64,000 bases of DNA from Bradyrhizobium frederickii (lineage in GTDB: Bacteria; Pseudomonadota; Alphaproteobacteria; Rhizobiales; Xanthobacteraceae), in contig NZ_SPQS01000006.1 of assembly GCF_004570865.1 (NCBI RefSeq), positions 334,484-398,483 of the forward strand, read 5' to 3'. Positions 9,209-17,684 of this stretch are shown piece by piece. Below the pieces are notes generated by a model. The model was given only the letters and a program-made list of their open reading frames with translations. It was not told the origin of the DNA and did no database searches. Both the position numbers and the translations under genes were made by a program. The number at the start of each line of letters is the position of its first letter. The first letter of the stretch is position 1.

Positions 9209-9313
9209 CTGTCATCGCCCGGCTTGACCGGGCGATCCAGTACTCCGAGACGTTGCGACGTTGCGGAGAAGCCGCGGCGTACTGGATACCCCGCTTTCGC
9301 GGGGTATGACAGT
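9209..9313. repeat. Dispersed CTGTCAT...ATGACAG inverted repeat, copy A
   Basis: This element of about 105 bases is bounded by CTGTCAT and ATGACAG. It contains internal hairpins (CGCCCGG with CCGGGCG; ACCCCGC with GCGGGGT) and two inverted CAGTACTCC / GGCGTACTGG boxes. Related copies follow the DUF2865 gene (15170-15274) and the cox operon (21321-21450). Here it lies just downstream of cimA and upstream of the VOC gene. Confidence 0.8.
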
Positions 9314-9324
9314 CGTCGTGGACC

Positions 9325-10932
9325 CTACGCCGGCGCTCCCGACCTCACGAGCTTGTAGATCACCGAATCCATCAGCGCCTGGAACGAGGCGTCGATGATG
9401 TTCGGGGAGACGCCGACCGTGGTCCAGCTGTCGCCGTTCTCGTCCTCGCTCTCGATCAGCACGCGCGTGACCGCGCCGGTGCCGCCGTTGAGGATACGCA
9501 CCCGGTAGTCGATCAGCTTCAAGCCCTCGATGTATTTCTGGTACTTGCCGAGGTCCTTGCGCATGGCGACGTCGAGCGCGTTGACGGGGCCGTTGCCCTC
9601 GGCGGCCGAGATCAGGTGCTCGCCGGCGACGTCGACCTTCACCACCGCGAGCGCCACGGTGACGCGCTCGCCGAGCGCGTTGTAGCGCTGCTCGACATTG
9701 ACGTCGAACTGCTCGACCTCGAAATAATGCGGCACCTTGCCGAGCGTGCGACGCGCCAGGAGCTCGAAGGACGCGTTGGCGGACTCATAGGCGTAGCCGG
9801 CCGCCTCGCGCTCCTTCAGCTCCTCGACGAGGCGCGTCAGCTTGGGATCGCTCTTCTCGTAGGGAATACCGGCTCGCTCGAGCTCGGCGATGACGTTGGA
9901 CCGCCCGGCCTGGTCCGAGACCAGCACCTTGCGGTGATTGCCCACCGTCTCCGGCAGCACGTGCTCGTAGGTCTGCGGGTCCTTCAACACCGCGGAGGCA
10001 TGAATGCCGGTCTTGGTGACGAAGGCGCTCTCGCCGACGTAGGGCGCATGCCGGTTCGGGACGCGGTTGAGCATGTCGTCGAGCGTGCGCGAGACCTTGA
10101 CGAGCGTCGCCAGCTTCTCCGCGGTGACGCCGATCTCGAACGCGTCGGCAAAGCCCTGCTTCAACTTCAGCGTCGGGATCAGCGAGCAGAGATTGGCATT
10201 GCCGCAGCGCTCGCCGAGGCCGTTCAGCGTGCCCTGGATCTGCCGCGCACCGGCCCGCACCGCGGCGAGCGAGTTCGCCACCGCCTGCTCGGTGTCGTTA
10301 TGGGCGTGGATACCGACGTGATCGCCGGGGATGTGCTTCGTCACCTCGGTGACGATGGCCTCGACCTCGTCAGGCATGGTGCCGCCGTTGGTGTCGCACA
10401 GCACCACCCAGCGCGCGCCGGCATCGAAGGCGGCTTTGGCGCAGGCGAGCGCGAAGCTGGAATCTTCCTTGTAGCCGTCGAAGAAATGCTCGCAGTCGAG
10501 CATGACCTCGCGGCCGGCGGCCTTCGCGGCCGCGACGCTGTCGCGGATGGAGGCGAGGTTCTCTTCCTGCGTCGTCTCCAGCGCGACGCGCACCTGATAG
10601 GCCGACGCCTTCGCCACGAAGCAGATCGCATCCGCCTTCGCTTCCAACAGCCCGGCCACGCCGGGATCGTTCGAGACCGAGCGCCCGGCCCGGCGCGTCA
10701 TGCCGAACGCGGTGAAGCGAGCATGATTGAGCTTCGGCTTGCTGGCAAAGAATTCGCTGTCGAGCGGATTGGCGCCGGGATAGCCGCCCTCGACATAGTC
10801 GATGCCGAGGTCGTCGAGCATCGCGGCGATGACCTGCTTGTCGGTCAGCGTGAAGTCGACGCCATTGGTCTGCGCGCCGTCGCGCAGCGTGGTGTCGAAC
10901 AGATAAAGACGCTCTTTCCTTGCCGAGTTCAT
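9325..10932 (-). CDS. cimA: (R)-citramalate synthase
   Basis: CimA condenses acetyl-CoA with pyruvate to citramalate, a threonine-independent entry to isoleucine (and to leucine-type 2-oxo acids). The 535-residue protein opens with LYLFDTTLRDGAQT, the HMGL-like catalytic motif, and has the metal-site HAHNDTEQAVANS. A long C-terminal LeuA-type allosteric domain follows (about 400-535). The subfamily is set by LGIDYVEGGYPGANPLD, typical of CimA rather than LeuA. It follows the cysS operon on the same strand, separated from the GNAT gene by about 300 bases containing repeats, so it is probably transcribed separately. Confidence 0.93.
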   Translation of the reverse strand: MNSARKERLYLFDTTLRDGAQTNGVDFTLTDKQVIAAMLDDLGIDYVEGGYPGANPLDSEFFASKPKLNHARFTAFGMTRRAGRSVSNDPGVAGLLEAKADAICFVAKASAYQVRVALETTQEENLASIRDSVAAAKAAGREVMLDCEHFFDGYKEDSSFALACAKAAFDAGARWVVLCDTNGGTMPDEVEAIVTEVTKHIPGDHVGIHAHNDTEQAVANSLAAVRAGARQIQGTLNGLGERCGNANLCSLIPTLKLKQGFADAFEIGVTAEKLATLVKVSRTLDDMLNRVPNRHAPYVGESAFVTKTGIHASAVLKDPQTYEHVLPETVGNHRKVLVSDQAGRSNVIAELERAGIPYEKSDPKLTRLVEELKEREAAGYAYESANASFELLARRTLGKVPHYFEVEQFDVNVEQRYNALGERVTVALAVVKVDVAGEHLISAAEGNGPVNALDVAMRKDLGKYQKYIEGLKLIDYRVRILNGGTGAVTRVLIESEDENGDSWTTVGVSPNIIDASFQALMDSVIYKLVRSGAPA

Positions 10933-10954
10933 CGCGAGCGTCCGTTCTTGTTAC

Positions 10955-11140
10955 CTCCCCCCTTGTGGGGGAGGGCTATGACATTTGAAAGCTTTTCCCT
11001 GCGGCCATCCTTCGAGACGCCCGCTTTAGGCGGGCTCCTCAGGATGAGGACGGGAGTGCGCGGCAGCAGTTTCAACGGGCGCTCGCGCCGATTAGCCTCA
11101 TCCTGAGGAGGCGCGTAAGCGCCGTCTCGAAGGACGAGGC
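10955..11140. repeat. Long inverted repeat, MITE-like, with adjacent CCCCTTGTGGGG hairpin
   Basis: A short hairpin (CCTCCCCCC-TTGT-GGGGGAGG) at about 10956-10975 is followed by two arms. The arm at 11005-11051 holds CCTTCGAGACG, a small CCCGC-TTTA-GCGGG hairpin and CTCCTCAGGATGAGG. The arm at 11095-11134 holds CCTCATCCTGAGGAG, GCGCGTAAGCGC and CGTCTCGAAGG. The arms are reverse complements outside their loops. This fills most of the gap between the GNAT gene and cimA. A related element lies at 63741-63886. Confidence 0.75.
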
Positions 11141-11230
11141 GTGTGCGCAGGCTGCCGCCGCGCGTCACTTGCGATAGCCCTACGCAGGGGGAGCGGAGAG
11201 AGGCTCGCGCCTGGTGAACAAGCTCCTTGC

Positions 11231-11722
11231 TCATTGCACCGCTCCGAGCGTCTTCTTCATCGTGGTGTTGGCGAGCCATTCGTCGTTGATCGTGACGCTG
11301 TTGCGCTGCTGGGCGGTGTAGCCGCGCTTGGCGAAAAAACCCTGCGCGGTGTCGCTGGCATCGACGGTGAGGCTTTGCGCGCCGCGGCCGCCGGCAAGCT
11401 TCTCCAGCGCGTCGATCAGCATGGTGGCGATGCCGTGCCCGGCCACGGCCGGATGCACATAGAGCATGCGGATGTGGTCGTTGCCGCGCAGCGAAGCAAA
11501 ACCGACCGGCGAGCCTTCGATCGTCGCGATCAGCGTCAAATCGGCCGCAAGCCGCTTGCCGAACTCTTCGCCTTCCGCGATCTCCATCCAGGCCCGCTGC
11601 TGCGCCTCGCTATAGTCCTCGCCGGTCAGCTCCTCGATGCTGGCGGCGAAGATCGCGGCGAGCACCGGCACGTCGTCGGGCAGGAACGGCCGCAAGCCGG
11701 GCTTTGGCAAAGTCTGTCCCAT
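11231..11722 (-). CDS. GNAT-family N-acetyltransferase
   Basis: This 163-residue acetyltransferase-fold protein has the acetyl-CoA-binding region MLYVHPAVAGHGIATMLIDALE (about 91-112), a variant of the Q/R-x2-G-x-G/A loop, and a C-terminal FFAKRGYTAQQRNS motif. The start is the ATG at 11722, preceded by GGTGAGGAC. It sits six bases after the stop of a 37-residue membrane protein, itself overlapping cysS, so the three form one transcript. The substrate (small molecule or protein amino group) is unknown. The family resembles YafP/ElaA-type acetyltransferases. Confidence 0.82.
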   Translation of the reverse strand: MGQTLPKPGLRPFLPDDVPVLAAIFAASIEELTGEDYSEAQQRAWMEIAEGEEFGKRLAADLTLIATIEGSPVGFASLRGNDHIRMLYVHPAVAGHGIATMLIDALEKLAGGRGAQSLTVDASDTAQGFFAKRGYTAQQRNSVTINDEWLANTTMKKTLGAVQ

Positions 11723-11727
11723 CGTCC

Positions 11728-11841
11728 TCACCACATCCCATACAGCTTGAGCACCAGCAGCACGGCGCCGACGAGCAGCGCGATCTTCAGCGCGATGTAA
11801 TAGAGCCAGTGCCGCGGGAAAGGCGTGTCGGGCCGCTTCAT
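11728..11841 (-). CDS. 37-residue single-span membrane microprotein
   Basis: This is a small gene between cysS and the GNAT gene. The product starts [15 protein letters not shown] and then has one hydrophobic helix (about residues 15-34, rich in Ala, Leu and Val) ending LKLYGMW. Its ATG (11839-11841) overlaps the TGA of cysS (11838-11840) in the four-base ATGA arrangement that couples translation. The GNAT start lies six bases past its own stop. The positive N-terminus before the helix predicts an N-in orientation. No known family is recognised. Support comes from the overlap, the ribosome-site spacing and the coherent topology. Confidence 0.7.
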   Translation of the reverse strand: MKRPDTPFPRHWLYYIALKIALLVGAVLLVLKLYGMW

Positions 11842-13220
11842 CGCGCAATCTCCCACGTCGTTCCTTCCTTGGAGTCCTTGATCGCAACGCCCATCGCGGC
11901 GAGCAGATCACGAATGCGGTCGGATTCCCCAAAGTCCTTGCGGCTACGGGCCGCCGTCCGCTCCGCGATCAGGCGCTCGACCTCCTTGGCATCGACGCCG
12001 CTCGCCTGCTGCTTGCGGCCTTCCCATTGCGCAGCGCTCTCGGACAGGAATCCGAGCAGCCGCAGCGAGCCCGCCAGAGCGCTCACATCTCCGCCGCGCA
12101 GACCATGCAGTGCGGCGATCGCCAGCGGGGTGTTGAGATCGTCGAGCAGCGGCTCGACAACGGACGCTGCCGGCCTGCCGGGCTCGACGTCCGCCGCGAC
12201 GCGATACCAGTCGTCGAGCGTCTTGGCGCTCTCCTCCAGCGACTTCATGGTCCAGTCGATCGGCGAACGGTAATGCGTCTTGAGCATGTTCAGGCGCAGC
12301 ACCTCGCCCGGCCAGTCCTTTAGCAGCTCGTGGATCGTGATGAAGTTGCCGAGCGACTTCGACATCTTCTCGCTCTCGACCTGGAGGAAGCCGTTGTGCA
12401 TCCAATAGTTCGCCATGCGCTCGCGGTGGAAGGCGCAGCAGGTCTGCGCGACCTCGTTCTCGTGATGCGGAAACACGAGATCGATGCCGCCGCCATGAAT
12501 GTCGAAATGCTCGCCGAGATGCTTCCAGGCCATCGCCGAGCACTCGATGTGCCAGCCCGGACGGCCCTCGGCCTTGATGCCGGCCGGCGAGGCCCATGAC
12601 GGCTCGCCGGGCTTGGACGGCTTCCACAGCACGAAGTCGGTGTTGCCCTTCTTGTAGGGCGCGACATCGACGCGGGCACCGGCCACCATCTCGTCGAGCG
12701 AGCGGTTGGACAGGGCGCCGTAGCGCGGCAGCGAGGAATTGGCCGCGTTCATCGCCTGCGGCGAGAACAGCACGTGGTCCTCGGCGACATACGCAAAGCC
12801 GCCCTTGACCAGCCGTTCGATGATCTCGCGCATCTCGGCGATATGCTCGGTCGCACGCGGCTCGACGCTCGGCCGCAATGCGCCGAGTGCATCGACATCG
12901 GCATGAAACTGCCGGCCCGTCTCCTCCGTCACCTTGCGGATCGCCTCGTTCAGCGGCAGGCCGGGGAAATCGCGCGCGGCGCGGTCGTTGATCTTGTCGT
13001 CGACGTCGGTGATGTTGCGGACATATTTGACATGCGCCTCGCCGTACAAGTGGCGCAGCAGCCGAAACAGCACGTCGAACACGATCACCGGCCGCGCATT
13101 GCCGATATGGGCGAAGTCATAGACGGTCGGTCCGCAGACATACATGCGGACGTTGCTCGCATCGAGCGGCACAAAGGCGCGCTTTTCCCGGCTCAGCGTA
13201 TCGTAGAGGCGCAATTCCAT
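11838..13220 (-). CDS. cysS: Cysteinyl-tRNA synthetase
   Basis: This class I synthetase charges tRNA-Cys with cysteine in the cytoplasm. The 460-residue protein has zinc and substrate cysteine C29 in [10 protein letters not shown], the HIGH-type motif HIGN (38-41), the GWHIECSAM zinc region and the KMSKS motif (near residue 285). The C-terminal anticodon domain is complete. It is the promoter-proximal gene of a tight operon: its stop overlaps the start of a 37-residue membrane protein, followed by a GNAT acetyltransferase. Confidence 0.95.
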   Translation of the reverse strand: MELRLYDTLSREKRAFVPLDASNVRMYVCGPTVYDFAHIGNARPVIVFDVLFRLLRHLYGEAHVKYVRNITDVDDKINDRAARDFPGLPLNEAIRKVTEETGRQFHADVDALGALRPSVEPRATEHIAEMREIIERLVKGGFAYVAEDHVLFSPQAMNAANSSLPRYGALSNRSLDEMVAGARVDVAPYKKGNTDFVLWKPSKPGEPSWASPAGIKAEGRPGWHIECSAMAWKHLGEHFDIHGGGIDLVFPHHENEVAQTCCAFHRERMANYWMHNGFLQVESEKMSKSLGNFITIHELLKDWPGEVLRLNMLKTHYRSPIDWTMKSLEESAKTLDDWYRVAADVEPGRPAASVVEPLLDDLNTPLAIAALHGLRGGDVSALAGSLRLLGFLSESAAQWEGRKQQASGVDAKEVERLIAERTAARSRKDFGESDRIRDLLAAMGVAIKDSKEGTTWEIAR

Positions 13221-13506
13221 GACAACCCATCCCTTGCGGCCGGGCGTCCAAGGCTCTCAACGTGTTTGAGAAAAGACGGCTCCAGCCAGCGAATCGCTAG
13301 CTCGTAATCTCGCGGCAAATGGCGCAAATGGCGAGGAGACCGTTCATGCGGAACATATGGGCCATCAGGCGCCCCTGCGTCAAGAGAGCCGCGAAAACGC
13401 CGTTTGTGCCCCGGGAGGCCCGCCTGTCGTGAGGGTTCACGATCTCCTAACCATTTGAGCCCATTCTGGAACCGGCAGTTCCCTTTTTTTGCCCCGGTGC
13501 ATTTTC

Positions 13507-13812
13507 ATGCGATTCCTGCCCGCGCTCATTTCCAGCGCCTTCGTCTTTGCGGCCTCCAGCGCCTTGGCCGAGAGCCGCGTCTTCATCATCGCCAATCAGG
13601 CAGACGGCTACGGCGTCGACCAGTGCCTGGCCAGGGGTGACAAATGCGGCGCCTCCGCCGCGCGCACCTATTGCCAGTCACGAGATTTTGCCCAGGCGTC
13701 AGCCTATCGCCGGATCGATCCCGACGAAATTACCGGCTCTGTCCCCAAATCCGGCACAAATTGCTCCCATGGCCATTGCGACGAATATGTCGCAATCACC
13801 TGCCAGCGCTGA
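13507..13812 (+). CDS. Small exported cysteine-containing protein of unknown function
   Basis: A 101-residue protein with a clear Sec signal peptide (MRFLPALISSAFVFAASSALA, predicted cut after ALA) and a short mature domain containing six cysteines, at C-LARGDKC, TYC, NC, HC and a final CQR. These could form disulphides in the periplasm. The ATG at 13507 is chosen over a TTG at 13489 because the signal peptide starts there. I do not recognise the family. It is divergent from cysS and followed by the DUF2865 gene on the same strand. Confidence 0.68.
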   Translation: MRFLPALISSAFVFAASSALAESRVFIIANQADGYGVDQCLARGDKCGASAARTYCQSRDFAQASAYRRIDPDEITGSVPKSGTNCSHGHCDEYVAITCQR

Positions 13813-13914
13813 ATTTGCTCGGAGCTGGCGCAGCTTAGGCCGGTCCTTGGGCCCCCGAAACGACGTGACGATGCCGCCGGAAGCGGCTATTGGGAGGGCG
13901 CGCTTTGGCCCTCC

Positions 13915-13950
13915 AAGTCACGTGGCAAGTCACGTGGAACGTCACATTGG
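13915..13950. repeat. Three tandem 12-base repeats containing GTCACGTGG
   Basis: Three head-to-tail units start at 13915, 13927 and 13939: AAGTCACGTGGC, AAGTCACGTGGA and ACGTCACATTGG. The first two carry the palindrome CACGTG. They end 18 bases before the preferred DUF2865 gene start (13968), inside the likely promoter or leader. A regulator-binding array is possible. The same bases read as QVTW-QVTW-NVTL in the upstream extension of the gene frame, so a coding origin cannot be excluded. Confidence 0.6.
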
Positions 13951-13967
13951 GCCGTGACCTCGCTAGA

Positions 13968-15155
13968 ATGGCGGATATGCCTGAATTCCTGTCTCTCTCC
14001 CGTGCTCGCTGTTTCCTTGCCTGCACCGTGCTGTTGAGCACGGCCGTGCTCGTCACCGGCGCTTTCGCGCAGGCCGGTCCGCCCGGACCGCCGCCGCAAG
14101 CGGGCCAGAACGGCCTCGGGCCGAATCCGATGTGCGTGCGCCTCGAGGGCCAGCTCGCCGCGCTGGACCGCGGCGGGGGTGGCGACCCCGCGCGTGAGGA
14201 GCAGATCCGCCGCTACCAGGATTCCCAGGCCCGCCAGCAGGCCGAGCTCGACCGCGTCACCATGCAGGCCAAGCGCATGGGCTGCGATTCCTCCGGCTTC
14301 TTCTCGCTGTTCAACGGCCAGTCGGCGCAATGCGGCCCGGTCAACACCCAGATCCAGCAGATGCGCGCCAATCTGGACCAGATCACCGGCAATCTCGAAC
14401 GCCTGCGCGGCGGCGGCCCCGGCGGCTTCAGCCCGGAGCGCGACAGCCAGCGCCGCTCGGTGCTGGCGGCGCTGGCGCAGAACAATTGCGGCCCGCAATA
14501 CGCCAACGCCGCGCAGTCGCAGGGCGGCGGCAACTTCCTGAGCAATCTGTTCGGCGGCAACAACGCCGGCAATCCGCAAGGCGTGCCGCCCTCCGATCTC
14601 GGGCCGCAATCCGGCACCTACCGTACCGTGTGCGTGCGCACCTGCGACGGCGCCTATTTCCCGGTCTCGTTTGCGACGGTGCCGGCGCGCTTCCCAGACG
14701 ATGAGAAGACCTGCAAGGCGCTCTGCCCCGCCGCGGAAGCCGTGCTCTACACCCATCGCAATCCCGGCGAAGACATGAATGCGGCGGTCTCGATCAGCGG
14801 CCAGCCCTACACGGCGCTGCCGACCGCGTTCAAATTCCGCAGCGAGTTCAACCCGTCATGCTCCTGCAAGGCCGCAGGACAGACCTGGGCGGACGCGCTG
14901 AAATCTGCCGACGACAAGGCGGCGGCCGAGCAGCAGGGCGACATCATCGTCACCGAAGAGAGCGCCAAGAAGATGCAGCAGCAGCGGCTCAACAAGGGCA
15001 CGCCTGTGAGCCCCAAGAAGGGCCCAGCTCCCGCGCCGACGACGGCCACCGCACCGGCCGCACCGCCGCCGGCGGATCCAGCCCCCGCGACCTCGTCGGA
15101 GAACAAGCCGATCCGTTCGGTCGGCCCGAGCTTCCTGCCACAGCAGCAGAAGTAG
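13968..15155 (+). CDS. Exported DUF2865-domain protein
   Basis: This protein of about 395 residues has an N-terminal signal segment (hydrophobic about residues 15-38, ending AFAQA) and a glutamine/proline-rich central part with coiled-coil-like character. A DUF2865 core follows (about 215-320) with conserved cysteines in CVRTCDGAYFPVSF, CKALCPA and CSCK. A long Pro/Ala-rich C-terminal tail completes it. DUF2865 is common in Bradyrhizobium-group genomes and has no assigned function. The start may be 13968 (MADMPEF) or 13977 (MPEF), the latter with GGCGGA before it. A frame extension to 13890 would absorb the 12-base repeats and is considered unlikely. Confidence 0.8.
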   Translation: MADMPEFLSLSRARCFLACTVLLSTAVLVTGAFAQAGPPGPPPQAGQNGLGPNPMCVRLEGQLAALDRGGGGDPAREEQIRRYQDSQARQQAELDRVTMQAKRMGCDSSGFFSLFNGQSAQCGPVNTQIQQMRANLDQITGNLERLRGGGPGGFSPERDSQRRSVLAALAQNNCGPQYANAAQSQGGGNFLSNLFGGNNAGNPQGVPPSDLGPQSGTYRTVCVRTCDGAYFPVSFATVPARFPDDEKTCKALCPAAEAVLYTHRNPGEDMNAAVSISGQPYTALPTAFKFRSEFNPSCSCKAAGQTWADALKSADDKAAAEQQGDIIVTEESAKKMQQQRLNKGTPVSPKKGPAPAPTTATAPAAPPPADPAPATSSENKPIRSVGPSFLPQQQK

Positions 15156-15169
15156 GCAGCCCTGCTTTT

Positions 15170-15274
15170 ACTGTCATGCCCAGCGAGGGCGGGGCACGTA
15201 CTCCGTGACGCCAGCCGTGCACCAAGCAGCGCCGCAGGGTACTGGATCATCCGCTTTCGCGGATGATGACAGCA
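15170..15274. repeat. Dispersed CTGTCAT...ATGACAG inverted repeat, copy B
   Basis: This is the second copy of the roughly 105-base inverted element, beginning ACTGTCATGCCC and ending GATGATGACAGC. It has a CCGC-TTTC-GCGG hairpin near its end. It lies between the convergent DUF2865 and DUF2189 genes, where it may act as a shared terminator. Confidence 0.8.
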
Positions 15275-15331
15275 GTCCAGGGGCACAATCGCCCGCCTCA
15301 CTCGCAACAGTTATCTCTCAAACGCGCGCTA

Positions 15332-16237
15332 CTACTCGCCCTCGCGGCTCCACGGGATGAGATTGGCCGGAAAGTCTGCTGCGTAGCGCCTTCCCTTCGG
15401 GGGCGGCGGCGGTGCGTCCGGTGGGTTCGGATTCGGCTCAACCACCCGCCGATAGAGGTGCCAAGTGGCATGACCGAGCACCGGCAAGACGACAGCGAGA
15501 CCGACGAAGAGCGGCAGCGAGCCGATCACGAGCAGCGCCGCCACGATGAGGCCCCATCCGGCCATCGCAACCGGATTCGCCGCCACCGCTCGGAGCGACG
15601 TGCGGATCGCGTCGATCGCAGTCGCATGCCGGTCGAGCATCAACGGAAATGACACGACGCTGACGCACAACGCCACAACCGCAAACAGGAAGCCGACACC
15701 GCAACCGACGATGATGAGCGACCAGCCTTCCGGTGTCGTCAGCACGCGCGTTGCGAAGTCGGGAATGCTTGCGGCCGCCGCATGACCGAAGATTGAGACA
15801 TAGATCGCGTTCGCGACACCGATCCAGGCCCCGAACAGGACCAGCAGGAGCACGCCGAGCTCGACCATGGCGCCGAACGACGGTGCGCGCACCACCTTGA
15901 TCGCATCCCATGCATCGACCTCGTCGCCGCGCTCGCGACGCCGGCTGAGTTCGTAGAGACCGATCGCGGCAAAAGGACCGATCAAGGCAAAGCCGGCGGC
16001 CAGCGGAAACAGTAGCGGCAGCACCGAATAGCCGAGAACCATCCTGAACAGGGCGAGACCGAGGACGGGATAAATCAGGCACACGACGATCGCGTGGCTC
16101 GGCATCGCCTGGAAATCCTCCCAACCCAGGCGCAAGGCCTCGGTCAGATCGGACAAACTGATCTTGCGAATGGGATAGGAGGCCGCTTCGCCGAATGCGT
16201 GCCGCCTGGTGATGTGGTGGGGGTACAGAGTGGCCAT
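15332..16237 (-). CDS. DUF2189 integral membrane protein
   Basis: A 301-residue polytopic protein with about six membrane segments after a polar N-terminus. The sequence matches the DUF2189 pattern (ALRLGWEDFQAMPSHAIVV opening, LYELSRRRERGDEV after the second helix) and has a short proline-rich C-terminus. The ATG at 16237 is chosen because GGGAGGG lies about nine bases upstream; the frame extends further but without a ribosome site. It is divergent from the alternative cytochrome oxidase operon, and DUF2189 genes are often found near respiratory oxidases. A role in oxidase assembly or membrane homeostasis is only inference. Confidence 0.82.
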   Translation of the reverse strand: MATLYPHHITRRHAFGEAASYPIRKISLSDLTEALRLGWEDFQAMPSHAIVVCLIYPVLGLALFRMVLGYSVLPLLFPLAAGFALIGPFAAIGLYELSRRRERGDEVDAWDAIKVVRAPSFGAMVELGVLLLVLFGAWIGVANAIYVSIFGHAAAASIPDFATRVLTTPEGWSLIIVGCGVGFLFAVVALCVSVVSFPLMLDRHATAIDAIRTSLRAVAANPVAMAGWGLIVAALLVIGSLPLFVGLAVVLPVLGHATWHLYRRVVEPNPNPPDAPPPPPKGRRYAADFPANLIPWSREGE

Positions 16238-16773
16238 GAGCAGACCCTCCCCTGCTGAAAATCGCGGTTTCGATAACACGCGCTTTCCAGTCCACGCGTG
16301 TCCGCCGAACGAGCAGGAAACGCGATGGGTTGAGTACGGCAACCCAGGTTCATCTAACGAGCCTGGCCGGACGGAACCCGTCGCGACCTACCTTGGAAGC
16401 TTAGCGCGTGCGGGCCACGGCTGCACTCACGGTTGGGTGAACTATGCGCCCGATTTGTGCGTTGCATCACCCAGGACGCTGAAATGCGCTGATGCTTTGT
16501 GTCGACTTGCCGAGCGACGGCAACACCCACGTCGGGACGCCTATCTGCTCTATTGACGCCGGATTAGGCTGGTACCATTTTAGACGCAGACGCCCTTAGC
16601 TCCGATGAGATTGATGGTCGCGGGCTTTCTCCTGATTTCGCGACCAGTGGAATGGGCGAGGCAAGAGGCCGGCGATGGCATGTATGCCAACCAAGAAAGG
16701 CCAGCCATCGCGACAGACATGAGCTCCGCCCTGGATTCGTATCCGTAGCCTTCAGTGGCAAGGATGGATCAGG
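16238..16773. promoter_or_regulatory. Divergent intergenic region between DUF2189 gene and cox operon
   Basis: This 536-base gene-free stretch must hold promoters for both directions. It contains a perfect 8-base stem (TGGTCGCG at 16615-16622 with CGCGACCA at 16639-16646) and, closer to the oxidase, a perfect dyad listed separately. I see no convincing -35/-10 pair, FixK box (TTGAT-N4-ATCAA) or -24/-12 element. A 45-codon frame from 16652 overlaps the oxidase start and is not supported. Confidence 0.4.
16676..16689. promoter_or_regulatory. Perfect dyad TGGCAT-GT-ATGCCA upstream of cox operon
   Basis: Two six-base half-sites are separated by two bases, 85 bases before the subunit II start. 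This is a plausible operator for a dimeric regulator, or a leader hairpin. No regulator is assigned. Confidence 0.3.
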
Positions 16774-17607
16774 ATGGCTGTCGCACTGATATTGCTTCTG
16801 GTCGCGATCGGCTCCGTGCTGTTTCACCTCTACAGCCCGTGGTGGTGGACGCCGATCGCCACGAACTGGGCCTATATCGACCACACCATCAGCATCACGT
16901 TCTGGATTACGGGCTTTGTGTTCGTCGCCGTCATCGCCTTCATGGCTTATTGCGTCTTCCGCTTTCACCACAAAGAGGGAAGACGGGCCGACTACAATCC
17001 GGAAAACAAGAGGCTCGAATGGTGGTTGAGCGTCGGGACCGGCGTCGGCGTCGCAGCCATGCTGGCACCTGGCCTCGTGGTCTGGCACCAGTTCGTGACG
17101 GTGCCTGCGGATGCCACCGAGGTCGAGGTCATGGGCCAGCAATGGCAATGGAGCTTCCGGCTTCCCGGCAAGGATGGGAAATTGGGCACATCCGATGTTC
17201 GCAACATCGCTTCCGACAATCCGATGGGGCTGAACCGTGACGACTCGCACGCGCAGGACGACGTCGTGATCGAGAACGGCGACTTGCACCTTCAAGTGGG
17301 AAAGCCGGTCAAGGTCCTCCTCCGCTCGGTTGATGTCCTGCACGATTTCTACGTGCCCGAATTCCGGGCCAAGATGGACATGGTCCCAGGCATGGTGACC
17401 TATTTCTGGATAACGCCGATCCGAACCGGAACGTTCGATGTTCTCTGTGCGGAGCTCTGTGGCGCTGCTCATTATCAGATGCGGGCCAAGGTCATCGTCG
17501 ACGAAGAGCGTGAATATCACGCCTGGCTGGAGCAACAAAAGACGTTCGCAGAATTATCGCCGGCAAGAGCCGTCGTGAAGACGACGTACCAATCCGGCGG
17601 CAAGTAG
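16774..17607 (+). CDS. coxM: Cytochrome c oxidase subunit II (CoxM-like)
   Basis: This subunit carries the CuA centre that receives electrons from cytochrome c. The 277-residue protein has two N-terminal membrane helices (about 1-20 and 40-64), a third hydrophobic stretch (about 85-108), then the periplasmic cupredoxin domain. All CuA ligands are visible: H190, C225, E227, C229, H233 and M236. There is no CxxCH, so no fused cytochrome c. It is first in a five-gene operon. The order II-I-III-III matches the alternative oxidase coxMNOP of B. japonicum, from which the symbol is taken by analogy. Confidence 0.9.
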   Translation: MAVALILLLVAIGSVLFHLYSPWWWTPIATNWAYIDHTISITFWITGFVFVAVIAFMAYCVFRFHHKEGRRADYNPENKRLEWWLSVGTGVGVAAMLAPGLVVWHQFVTVPADATEVEVMGQQWQWSFRLPGKDGKLGTSDVRNIASDNPMGLNRDDSHAQDDVVIENGDLHLQVGKPVKVLLRSVDVLHDFYVPEFRAKMDMVPGMVTYFWITPIRTGTFDVLCAELCGAAHYQMRAKVIVDEEREYHAWLEQQKTFAELSPARAVVKTTYQSGGK

Positions 17608-17684
17608 CAAGCTGCCGCCGCGACGATTGATCGGGTGCACGAGGCCAACGCCTCACCCCGATGGAAACGATCGAGGAGGTTTCT

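Noticed and set aside
13915..13950. Short tandem repeats considered as a CRISPR array
   Set aside because: Units are only 12 bases with no spacers, and there is no cas gene.
16652..16789. 45-codon frame just before the cox operon
   Set aside because: Arg/His-rich, no ribosome site, overlaps the subunit II start in another frame.
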